From NCBI GenBank assembly GCA_017590115.1, contig JAGGNK010013559.1:2918305-2982304 (forward strand): a DNA stretch of 64,000 nt, read 5' to 3'. The notes under the pieces are model-generated. The model was not told the origin of the DNA and searched no databases. It saw only the letters and a list, made by a program, of their open reading frames with translations. The translations under genes were made by a program, and so were the position numbers. This DNA is from Montifringilla adamsi. Its lineage: Eukaryota > Chordata > Aves > Passeriformes > Passeridae. Shown here piece by piece: positions 41,101 to 52,900 of the stretch (position 1 is its first letter; every line of letters begins with the position of its first letter).

Positions 41101-43602
41101 CCACGTGTGATTTTTCCACCCGAGGAAGAGGAAGGAGGAGCTTCAGCCTGTCCTATTGCTTGTTGTCAATCACAGTGCACACCAGAATTCCAGTTGAGTT
41201 GCTCCATATCCAGGTGATCCTGCCAAGCACCTTGCCCTTGGCAGCAGGATTGTCCCAGAGCTGTGGATGCTAGAGAAGCACAGTAATAATTCAGATACAG
41301 ACAGTTGCTGTTACAGTAACCTGAAGTCTTTTTTAAATTTTTTTTTTTGTTTTTTGTTTTTGTTTTCCATCTAATTCCACACTTCAGACCTTGAAGCTGG
41401 AAAAGAGCAGCTCCTCCAATGTGCTGTGCGTGGCTGAACACTTATTCTTAGGAATATTGAATGCTAGGCATAAAAATATAAAAAAAGAAAATAAGGCATT
41501 AAAATGAGGCAAAGTCAATTTACAGAGATCCTGCTCTTGACACAGATTAACTTTGGTCATTTGAGACCAAAAAAAAAAAAAAAAAAAAAAGAAATCAAAA
41601 AACCCAAAAATTCTTACTAAAAAGGAAATGCCAGAAAGTTTGCCTGAGCAAAAAACTACAAGTTTAATCATTCTTTTTTTTTTTTTTTTTTTTTTTTTTT
41701 CCCCAAAAGAACAAGTGATTCCTTGGTGGTAGAAGTCCATCAGAACCTGAGAGCAAAGGTGGCTGGTGGCACTGGTGGCATCTCCTGGAGGGGCAGGGAC
41801 AGTCACACTCGTACCGTGGGGCTCCCCCAGGGAAGCTCAGGAGAAATGGGAAACGAGGAGTGTTCTCACCAAAACCTTCCCAGTGCTCCCCAGTTCTTGC
41901 ATGCCCTTAACTCAGGGCCCAGAGGAAGCTGGCTTTTTGGAAAGTCATTAATTATGGATTGATTGCTTCTGTAGAAAGGGGGTTGTGCGTGTGGGGATGG
42001 ACAGGGATGCAGGAAGACCCTGTTCCATATTTCCAAGTATCATCCTAAATGCATGAGAAAAGGACATTTCAGCAACTCTTCTTTGTTTCTTCTTTTTTAA
42101 GTGCCAATTAAACTGACTTTGCAGTCACCAGGAACTCACAAACTGCAAGGAAACTCAGCTTAAATGGGTGAGAAAAATGACTTTTCTTATCTTGTCCTGA
42201 ATTCATTATTTGATGGCAGCCTAAGATGTGCAGCTTGTTTGAAATCCCAGAAAAGCTGAGGAACGAGGCGAGCTCAGGGTCAGCCAGTCTCCACTGCTAA
42301 GTGGCACAAGCCTTTTAATTATTAAATTAAATAACTGTGGGCACTGTGGAGAATTCCCCGGGGAGTACAAAAGAGTCCGTGGATGCTGCTGGCTACGGAT
42401 AAATACAAATAATACCAAAGGATTCATTCATTCACAGGTCAGCCCTGCATGGAGCAGGCATGGCAGGGAGCACGGGGGGCAGCCACTGCAGAGGCCACGT
42501 GCTGTCACACCCCTGTCCCCAGCAGCGGTCCCTGCTCTGCTCTATAAGAGCAGAGAGGGACAAGGCAGGGAGCTGAGAACTCCTGAGCGAAGTTTTTACA
42601 GTGCTTGGTGCTGGGATGGGGGTCAGGATCTGTCCTGAGGAATGGGCAAACCAGCAGAGTGTGTCTTGGGGATGGGCTCCCAGCAGAGGATGCTTGTTTT
42701 CAAAATTATCTCTTTTTTTTTGTTTTGTTTTACATTCAGTCTCCCGAGAGCAAACACCACATCAGAGCCCACGGGCTGAAAATGCCACTGGAAACAATAA
42801 AGCTGCTTTTAAATATGGGAGAGCAGAGGGGGAAACCAGTGAAGATTGTCCATAAGCAATGACTGGGCTCTTTCTTGTGCTCCCAGAGCTCAGGAAAACA
42901 TGTTTGTTTCTATTTGCACAGACACGTCTCACGTAGAACTCCACAAAATCTACGAGTGTTCCAGAGTAAACTCATTTCTCCATGACAAATAAAGCATGAG
43001 GCTGGATGGCCAAAGGCTTTGGCCCTGAGGGGGAGGAATGGGGAGCAAACAAACAAAACCAGAGGATGTGATGGAAGTCGAGACAGACCCTTAACCACCG
43101 TGGCACCAGCGGGCGACGGAATAATAATAATAATAATAATTATAATTATTATAATAATAATGCACAAGAAACAGGCATGTCCAAGCTCCACGTAACCAGT
43201 GGCACCAAAACATGCAATAGACTAAAATCTATCCTATTGTTTCCCTGTGGTAAATGAAACACAGAATACAGAAGTCACTACACCAGTATCCCAAAACAGG
43301 ACACCACCAAATGTTCCTTCCAGCGGCCGAACACTTGAACAAGGCATCAAAACCAAAATCCAACTCATCCCTTGGTGTTTTCCTGCTCAGCTTCACAGTG
43401 GCTCGTGGATTGTGGATTTCCCAAGCGTGGCAGGAGCTGTCCTGGGGACGTGGGATGAGGCTGTGGCCGCTCAGGAGCTCCCAGCAGCTCCCAGCAGCTC
43501 CCCTTCAATCCAAGGATTCGTTAAATAGGAATTTTAATGTCTTTGCCAGAGTCACTCCATCTGGAACAGCAGGAGTTGTACCCAGAGAGCAGCAGGGGTG
43601 CA
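38140..43602 (-). other. SRGAP2: Probable SRGAP2 3' untranslated region
   Basis: From the stop down to an AATAAA signal on the minus strand (38161-38156), this 5.4-kb block has no CR1 fragment or other gene and is relatively AT-rich with long A/T runs (for example 40224-40239, 40374-40390, 41571-41590, 41671-41700). That fits a long avian 3' UTR. A CR1 element begins just beyond it, at about 37925. The true end and any earlier poly(A) sites need transcript data. Confidence 0.5.
43123..43162. repeat. AAT microsatellite with palindromic centre
   Basis: AATAATAATAATAATAATTA followed by its near-inverse, inside the probable SRGAP2 3' UTR; could form a short A/U hairpin in RNA. Confidence 0.85.
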
Positions 43603-43986
43603 TCAGACAGTACAGGACTTGTCAGGGGGCTGCTGGGCTGCAGAGGAGGCCACGCCGGGGGTGCTGGCGCTGGTTTTGGGGAACACGGCGGGCTTGGGGC
43701 GCGTGGCCGGCGGCTTCACCTGCGTGGCCATTTTGACAGACTTGACGGGCCTGAAGGTGCAGGGGATGTCCCCAGCAGTGCTGGCACTGCGCTGGAACGG
43801 GGGCTCAGTGTCCTTGAGGAGCTGGGTGTGCAGGGGGCTGGAGGGCTCCGAGGTGGGGGCCACCACCGGCGAGGTTTTCAGGGGCTCCAGGGTGTCCAGG
43901 ACGACGTCGGGCGCGTGCTTGACGCTGCTCTGCCGCTCCAGCTCCCGCAGCTCGTTCAGGGCTGAGTTCATGGTGGCTTCAATGTC
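43603..43986 (-). CDS. SRGAP2: SRGAP2 terminal coding exon with stop
   Basis: Acceptor TGTGCTTGCAG. Encodes [19 protein letters not shown] (predicted helix), [16 protein letters not shown] and the C-terminus ending DKSCTV; TGA stop at 43605-43603. 127 codons plus stop. Confidence 0.96.
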   Translation of the reverse strand, partial: DIEATMNSALNELRELERQSSVKHAPDVVLDTLEPLKTSPVVAPTSEPSSPLHTQLLKDTEPPFQRSASTAGDIPCTFRPVKSVKMATQVKPPATRPKPAVFPKTSASTPGVASSAAQQPPDKSCTV

Positions 43987-46900
43987 CTGCAAGCACAGCA
44001 GAGGAGCACAGTGAAGGCACGGCCCAGACACACAAATCACCAGGTAAAAGCCAGGTTTTGAGCATGTTTTTTGTTTTCTAAACCGAACCGTGCAGCGCCG
44101 CATCCTGCGGCCAATAATCACGAGAATTTTCCAGCAATAGGGAGCAAAATAATTGCTAAGCACTGTCTTGATGCTAATCTGACCCTGATGCTGCCCAGAC
44201 TTCAAAGTAAAGCCCCAAATGGCAGCAAGGAACAGAAACCAAAGCACTGGTGCCCATTCTTGCAGTTTATTTGGCACGGGAGGTTCAGGAGAGTGAATTC
44301 CTGAAGGGAGCACTGATGGCTTGGACACTGGGCCACACACTGGATGCTGAAATCCTCGTGGGCTCCTGCTGCCTCACTGGTTTTCCTGCTGAGCTGTTCC
44401 CAGAAATGTATTTCACAGGACTCAGAATTTTAGAAAACACAGAAGATGCCAGAAACACGTGTAGCAACCAAAACTGGCCCTTCTCCTTCCTCTTAAAAGT
44501 CATTACAGTTGTTAACAAATAAATATAGAGAACATTTGAGCTGAAACCATGGGCGTTTTGTCTCAGGACCTACACGTTGTCTGCTGGAGAGTGCAGTGGT
44601 GTACAGAACTCCCTGGGGAGCAGGAGAGCTCAGGCTGGCTGTGACTCACACTTTTGGCTGCAGCTTTCCAGCTTCCTCAGAGCTTTTTCAGGGGGTGGGG
44701 AAGGTAAATCAGTCAAGGAATGGTGGAAGAAAGCAGAGGCAGAAATCTGACGCCTCCCACTCTATCTTGAGGCCAGGCAGATTTTTGTTATGAAGTTGGG
44801 GAAATATGTAAGATGGTTATTGCGTGGTGCTTGAGCAGATACTACAGAGAAAAACACTGATTTAACACAGCTTGGGTTTTTCTCCTTCCTCTTTTCTATT
44901 TATTTTCCCCTCCTCCTTCCTTTTTGTCCCCAGACTCTTCTCCAGTGAAACAATGGAGTGAAGGTTCTGGCAGGGAGAGGAGACAGAACAACTTCAGTCA
45001 GAGCCTAACTGAAAAAACAAAGAATCTGATTTATATCAACCAAAGCCTCAGAAGGACAGGGAAGCATGAAGACAACAGGAGCTGTACACCACATTTCCAC
45101 TTTAACAAATGGGCTTAAGGTAGTCAAAATGGCAAAATACAAATTCCCATCAGCATTAAACCCATAGAGTTTTAATGTGCCCCTTATTTATTATGTGGAG
45201 CTGCTGTTTTGTCAATAAAAATTCAGTTTATTTTTCACATATTTCCCTCCTGCTCCTTAGGAACCTGCAGAGCCTGAGCCAGGCAGAGCAGTCAGGTCTC
45301 CAGGGCTGGCTTTGTAACCTGAGCCTGGAGCATTCCTTGGCTTCAGGCAGAGCCACCCATCCCACCCTGCAAACAGTGGGTACAGACAGATGCAAGTGCA
45401 GGCACATCCACCTGGGAAGAGCCCTCTGGAAGAGGGAAATCTGTAAATTCACATCTTTTATAGCCTGTGTAAATAACTAACTCCTGAAAACCAGCAGGGT
45501 TGTGTTCAGAGCTGGCTGCTGATCACACTCTGAGCCCTGCAAGAAGATGAGGATGCCACTGGAGCACTGCACTCCCCTCACCCCAAGTCAGCAGCCTGCT
45601 TTTATTTGGGCTCTGCTGCTCCATGTGCTTCCCACGTTGTGGGTTTGTGTGTGCTGAGTGTTTTAGTGGTGATACTAGTAGGAATACCTTGCATACTTCA
45701 GTGTGTACAACAAATAACAGGCAAAACTATCAAAAAAGTTTTTAACATACAAGAGAGAGAAGTGGGAAATGGAGAGTTCTCAAAATCTTGCAGAGATAGT
45801 AGATGAAAGTATAGACATGGATGTCACACCACAGGCAAGCCTGCACCAGTGACAGGAGAGTGTTAAATCCACAAGAAATACTTCATTTCTCTCTTGTCTT
45901 GAGGTTATAGTTGCTTAATTCTCTGCTGGCAGCTTTGGAATCTGTGTCACTTTCTGAAATGGAAGCTTTTAGTCTTGAGATGAAATTCCGGGTAACCAAA
46001 AGGGCCAAGTTTTTATGAAGGAAGGACCTGACTTAAGGTGCACCAAGGGAAATTTAGGTTGGATATTAGGAAGAAGTTTTTTACAGAAAGGGTAATGGAA
46101 TGGCTGCCTGGGTAGGTGGTGCAGTCACCATCCCTGGGTGTGTTTAACAAAGCCTGGATGTGGCACTGGGGGCCAGGGTGTAGTTGGGGTGTTGGGCTGG
46201 GCTGGACTCCATGATCTTGAAGGTCTCTCCCACCTTCATTCTGTGATTCTGTGACTGTTTATCTTCCCTCAGGAAAGCAGCTTCAGTGCCTGCACACAGA
46301 GAGGATGAAAGCCCAGACTGGGGCTGTGTCCTAAGCTCATATTGCACTGAGAGAATCACAGAATGTTTGGGCTTGGAAGGGACCTCTGGAGTCCAACCCA
46401 CTGTCCAGGCAGGGTCACCTGCAGCATGTGACACAGAAACTCATCCACGTGGCTTTGGGGTGTCTGCAGAGAGGGAGACTCCAGGACCTTCCTGGGCAGC
46501 AGTTCAGGGCTCTGCACACTCATGGACAGAAGCTCTTCCTCATGTTGAGGCTGAACTTTTTGTTTTAATCTATGGCTCCTTGCACTGTTGCTGAACAGAG
46601 CGTGGCATCATCCTCACACTCCTTGGGGACATTTTATCCCCAGTTGTCTTGTTCTGTTTATACTGAATAATAAGTTTTGCACCTTTAAGACTTGTTCCAG
46701 AGAGTGCAGGGGTGAGGAAGAAGCTGCAGTTTGCTTTCAGACACTGCACTCACTCCTCCACATTCCTGCTCCTGGACTGTGCTGTCTGCGGATGGACAGA
46801 CAGCAGGACAGAGCTCTCCTTGGCTTTTAGTTAGTTTTAGCTAGCTGAGGCAAAGAAGTTCCCTGGACTGTGGTTTTTCTTTTTCTTGGAGCTGTTCAAA

Positions 46901-49900
46901 CCTGCTCTGGACTGAACACCCAGCAGAGCACTGGCAGCTCCGCCTGTGGCCACCGGCCTGGGCCGCGGCATTTCCAGCACCGAGGGACTGATCAGAGACT
47001 GAGTGAGCCGAGCTGCAGCCCAGGGAGGGGACTTTTCTGACTTTGCCATCTCTTTTTGGAGCAGCAAGAGGTTTTATTGTTTAATATTGTTTGGGTTTTA
47101 TTGTTTAATAAACAGTTTTTTTCCCCACTTTTCTCCAAGGAGGTGTTTTCTCCTGAACCGGTTGCGGTTCGGGGCTGATTGAATCTGCTTTTCTAGAGGA
47201 GCCCCTTTGGGGGTTCTCTCCCAAATTTGCCCTGAACCAGGACACCTGGCAAAGGGATTTTCATAAAACACCAGTGCCACACCACAGTGCTGCTCACCTG
47301 TGCGATGACCTCGGGGTCCAGGGGCCGGTGGTTGTTGAAGCTCTTGGAGCGGCCGGCGGTGACGGCCTTGCGGATCTGCGGGCTGTCCATCCTGCTCTTC
47401 AGCGACGAGTGCCGGCTGATGGAATTCAGGCTGCCGTGCCCACTGATGGAGCATTTGTCTGGAACCTCCTTGGGAAGACTTTGGCTCATAATGGGCTGAG
47501 ATGAGGGCCTGGAAGCGGCTATGGCCCCGGGGGAGGCTGGTTCTGCCAGGGAACTACCTAGGCCGTGGCTGTCACTTTGACGGAACGCTCTTCTGATGCT
47601 GCCTGACTCTGGTTTCTTTCTTTGCCTTCAGTCACAAAAGCAAAACAAGTCAATACAAGCAGGTACAGGGCTGTCATTTGAAGATATCCCCCCAAAACAA
47701 CACACAGGACAATGGGGAGAGACACAGAGGTACCCAGCTTACAAACAGACCCAGGGGTTGAGGGGTGATTGCGGTACAGTGAAATAATTATAAATTATAA
47801 ATCATTCCAGTTTCACACTTCTAACAACAAGGCTGAGTCCTGGCAGCTGTGCACATTCATAGCAAAACCAGAAAACTTGGGTGGAACGTGATTAACTTGG
47901 TCAAGAGGAGAAGAACTTATACTGGAACAAAAAAAAAAAAAAAAACAAAACAAAAAAACCCTCTGTGCCATCGACAGGTTTTGATGATGTGTTTTTATTA
48001 CATTCCAAGAGCAGAGCTACAATCTTTGACTGGAGGACACAGTATAAGTCTACTAAGCTCCTGGCCCAAGGCATCAAGTTATTTTTTTCAGAGATCAGCA
48101 AGCAAAGACCCCCAGTTTGGGGTTAATGATCATTTCCAATGATTGCTGGTGGTAGGAGATGGTTCTTTTTCATGGCTTTGGCAGGACCACAAGGCATGGG
48201 CTACAGATAAACCAAGGGATGATGTCAAATGGATGAACTGGTCCAAAGAATTTAGTTTCTACCCCAGCACCATGAGGTCTGACAGCACGATTCCACTCAA
48301 ATCATGGGAAGGCCAATGCAGCAGAATACTTTATGCCATAGGTCTGAAGCTTGGCATCCATTATACAGAGAAGGATCCATTTATATATAGCACCAGCCCC
48401 ATGAATAACTGCAAGAAAGTGTTAACTCCAGTAGGATTTTGGCATCCAAATAATAATTCAGTGGGTGGCACAACTGTCATTGCGAAACCATCTGATTTAA
48501 TTTTGCTCAAGTCTGTTCACACATAGGTCAGAAGATTCATTCCTAAAGAAAAAACAACAAAATGAGTCTTATGCTACTTATTGCTAAATATCAGGTTCCC
48601 TAGTAAAGGGAAAAAAAAAATCCCCAAAAACTAGGGTGGACATTCCCCAGGCTTCTAAAAACCACTACACACAACTGTACCAAAGCCAGCAGATGGTGAA
48701 GCTCCAGCACAGGTCTGTTATTGCACAAATCTCTCCATAACTGGCAGAATGGCCACTCCAGTGGCTCAGACAGCAAATATCATAAAAGAAAGCCCAGATC
48801 CCAAGCTGATGCAGATTAACAGGGCTTCCCAGATATCAGTGGAGCTCTGCTGAATCCCATAAGGAAGGCCCAGGCACTCTAGGCCATGAGCAGGGTCCAA
48901 ACCTTTTAAAAGGATGCATTTATGCTAATGCCTTTATAGACTACATTGTGTTAAATTAGCTGAAGGTTAAGAACATCCCCTCCCATCAAACTGTAATTAT
49001 CACATAAAACCTTCACTGCACAATGGAGAGAGGTGGGGGTTTTTACCACAAAGGAAATAATCAGAAATATACGGGGATAAATCTGTCTAGAAAAACTATT
49101 TAACAGATCATGGAATTTAGTCTGCTACTAGCTTGATTTTCCAGCTTTTTATTATGTGGAGTGTTGGCTAAAGCAACAATTTCTGGTGGAGGAGGCAAGG
49201 TTAGAGCAACAGGGGGTTGTGCTGTTCCACTGCAAGCATATGGTTAGTAACCCGAGGTGAGGAGTGCTGCAGAAACAAAGGAGTGCTCCAGGCAGTGCCA
49301 GCTGGTGGGACTGCAGGTATGGCATTTATCACAAACTGGGACACAGCTTCCTGGAGGAACTGTCCCCCCAGCCCATCAAACAGCACGTGGCAAACGTGGG
49401 GGAGACGTGACAGATCACACAACACGAGGAGGGATGGGGACAACGACACGAGATCTCAGCCCAGCACTCCCCTCCCTTCCTCTGTCTGCTCAAGGCATAG
49501 AACAGGGCACATTTGGGAAAACAGGACCAGATGGCACCTTGGAGACAGGGAAGAGAGGCCAGTGGGGTTTCAAATGAGTGATGGCCACGCTGGTGACAGA
49601 GAGGGGACAGCAAAATGCGAGTGAGTTAAAAGAGGGAGAAGCAGAGAGAAAGGGTGGCAGTGCTGGTTAATGAATCATTTTCAGGGAAGGAAGCATTTCA
49701 CCGGACTCATCACCAAGCTCTTTACAGGCAGGGGAAACAATGCAAGGCTGCTCTTACTTGTTGATGTTTGCAAGGTAAATGTCTGCGACGTGGCCCCCGC
49801 TCGGGCAGCTGGCACCAGCTCTGGCTGTCACCTTTTCCTCCGGTGGCTCAGAATTGATTTCTATTTCCGACTTGGGGCTGGACCTTTCCGACATCCCATC

Positions 49901-52900
49901 CTCACTAGGAAGGAGGAGGGGAGGGTATCACAACCACAACAGCAGCAGCAGTGCTGGGTTTCCAGTCCAGCACTGTGCAAGTGTACAGCAGCACGGTGTG
50001 AGGGTCCTGAGAATCACCAGTGTCCTTCAAATCACTGAATGGTTTGGCTGGAAGTGATCTTAATCATCTTCTTCCACCCCCTGCCATGGACAGGGACATC
50101 TTATGCTGCCTCAGGCTGCTCCAAGCCCTGCCCAGCCTGGCCTTGGGCACTTCCAGGGATTAAGGGGCAGCCACAGCTGCTCTGGGCACCCTGTGCCAGG
50201 GTCTGCCCACCCTCCTAGGGAACAATTCCTTCCAATACACCCATTCTAGCTGCATCCTACAGCTATTCCCCCTCCTCCTGAGCACCTGATTCCCGTGAAC
50301 ACCCTGGAGAGCCCAGCTGTGCCAGACACCAGAACAATTCTTTCATCACCCCTCCACCTCTGCGAGCTCCCCTGTGTGAAAACCTGAACTCTCCCATGGT
50401 GTGTGGCCACAAAGCCCCATGCCAGGGTGGCACCATCCTGACACTCCTTGGGGACATTTGTGTGGATTAGTGGGCTCCCCTATCAGCCTTCTCCTCTCCA
50501 GACTGACCAGGCCCAACTCCCAGAGCCTCTCCTCATCCAGAGCTGCCCTGCAGAGCCACTTCCCCCAGGAGGGAAGGGACACGAGATTAAATCCCACCTT
50601 GCACTCAAACACCTTTTGTATCCCACTGTAGCTTCTTAGCTGGGTAATAATTAGCACTCTATTATATTAGCACACTGCCTGTTCTGCAGGCAGCCCAGGT
50701 GTGGGGTGGCACCTACGTGTCCTGCACCACGATGTACTGGTGGGGGATGAGGCCGTCGATGCCGTTGTGCCGTCCCTCCCACCAGTCGTCCGAGGCGCGC
50801 TGGTAGAGCAGCAGAGAGGCTCCTTTCTTGAAGGACAGCTCCCGTGCAGTCCTGCCCAGGTAGTCAAACTTGGCTATGGCCTCTATGGGCTCACACTCTA
50901 GGAGATAGAAGGGAATAAAGAACATTTCAATCAGCACCTGGGCTCGGGGGAGCAGTCAGCAGGTTAAACCTGCCACAAAGCAGAGCGTGAAGAGGAGCAA
51001 GTGTTCCTTCTTCAGGCAGCAGAGGGCTGGAAGCAGGAAGATTCACAGGGGAACCTCTAAACTCAAGGACGTTGCCCCTTCATCCTTTACCTGCAGGTTT
51101 AGCTTTTCTGTTTTTCAGATTCTGTGCTGCTTTAGTGTGTGGGTCTGGGCTTCACATTAAGGGATGGTGAGCTCTGTGCACAGAGCAGGGAGACAAAACA
51201 ATTCCTGCTCTAGCTGGGACCAAGGACAAATGATCCAAATCTCAGGCCCAAGAGCATGAACAACGTGGGCTGAAGAGAGAAAAACAAAAAGGATGGGACT
51301 TCACAGCCTAAAGCTGGAATTGGACAATTAACTCCAATATGCAAATGGAGCAGAACTTATAAAAGTGAGAGACCCTGTGACCAGTCGTGCATTTTTGTGA
51401 CCATTTTGGGTTGTGCTGCCCAAGGTGGATCTATTGAGGCCTCTTAATAAATCCCTTCTTTATTCTTTAGCTCTGTCTGGTCTCTGTTCTAGCTCAGCCT
51501 TCCCAAGGCATCACCCTCATCCCCACACAGAGGGCACATTTGTATTTTCCAAGCCCCAAACCCCCTCACAGCAATTCAAGCCAACCCTGATGGAAAAGGC
51601 AAGGACAGAATTAGGGTTTCATTAAAATCAAAAGGCTCACACTCAGGAGATGGAAGGGCATAAACAGTTCACTGAACTCACTGGGCTCAGGTGAGCAGTC
51701 AGCAGTTTAAATCTGCCACAAACCTGAGTATGAAGAGGATAAAGTGCTCCTTCCCTCTTAAGGCAGCAAAATTCAGAGGGGAACCCCTAAACTTAAAGAT
51801 GTTGCCCTTTCATCCTTTCCCTCATCCCCACACAGAGGGCACATTTGTATTTTCCATGCCCTAAACCCCCCCAAAGCAATTCAAGCCAACAATAATGGAA
51901 GTGGCAAGGGCAGAATTAGTGTTTCATTAAAATCAAAAGGCTTTCAGAGGTGGGAAGCAGTCAAGTACATTCCAGACAAAAAATCTGCCCAGGGTTCTCT
52001 TCCTTAAAAGCAGCTGAAGTGAATCCCCTGGGCAGGCAGGGGAGGGAAACATCCTCTCATTCCAGGCTGCTTCAAAAATAAAGCATCAATTCAGAAGGAA
52101 ATTTCTGCTGCCTGTGAGGCTCACCTGAGCCAGGAGAGAGGAATTCTGGCACGGTGGGAGGCCCTGCTCTTCATCCAAGTGTCATGGAAGCAAAGGAAAA
52201 CATGCAGTGCCTCCAGAGCTGGGCTTGGTGCAGGGGTGAGGACACAGAAGATGCTCTGTGCCCACTCCTGCAGAGCTCACACAGCAGCTCCAGCCATGCC
52301 CTGCCACTAATCCAGGTCCCTGAAGGACTCTGATATTATACAGAGGCACAATAAGGGCATTTAAGACATTCAGGAAAATCAATGTGGAATTCCCCTGGAT
52401 TATTTTTAAGGCTCTGAAAAAAATCTGCCACTGTTTGAGTGTAAATGTGTATTCAGGCAGCTGCTGGTTCTGGGCAGGGATCAGGGGAATGGAGATGAGC
52501 TCAACCACACAGCCCCAGTGGGCTCCCTCTAATTACTTTAAAGGAGCTTTAATGCAGCCAAGCAATCCATGGAAATTGAGTTCTTTCCTGGAGAAAGAGA
52601 TTTGTGGTTCCTCTGCCCTGATCAAAGAGAGATCTGCCACTCCACACAGAGATCTCTGCACCACAGGAAGCCTCTACAGTGCAAGAGGAAGCTCAAATGG
52701 GCTGAGAGACCAAACATGAGGCACAGTTTTTCCAGTTATTCCCTGGGAGAGGATATGCTCCAGGGGCTGGAGCTGCCTCTAGGGTGCAAGGAGGTAGCAG
52801 GGCTTGAGAAAATAATGGTGTGAAGCCATCTGAGCCAGCTGGAGCTCCTCAGCCAGGCTGAGGGAGCAGAGCACAAGCATCAGCCCCCAAAAAGCCCCAC

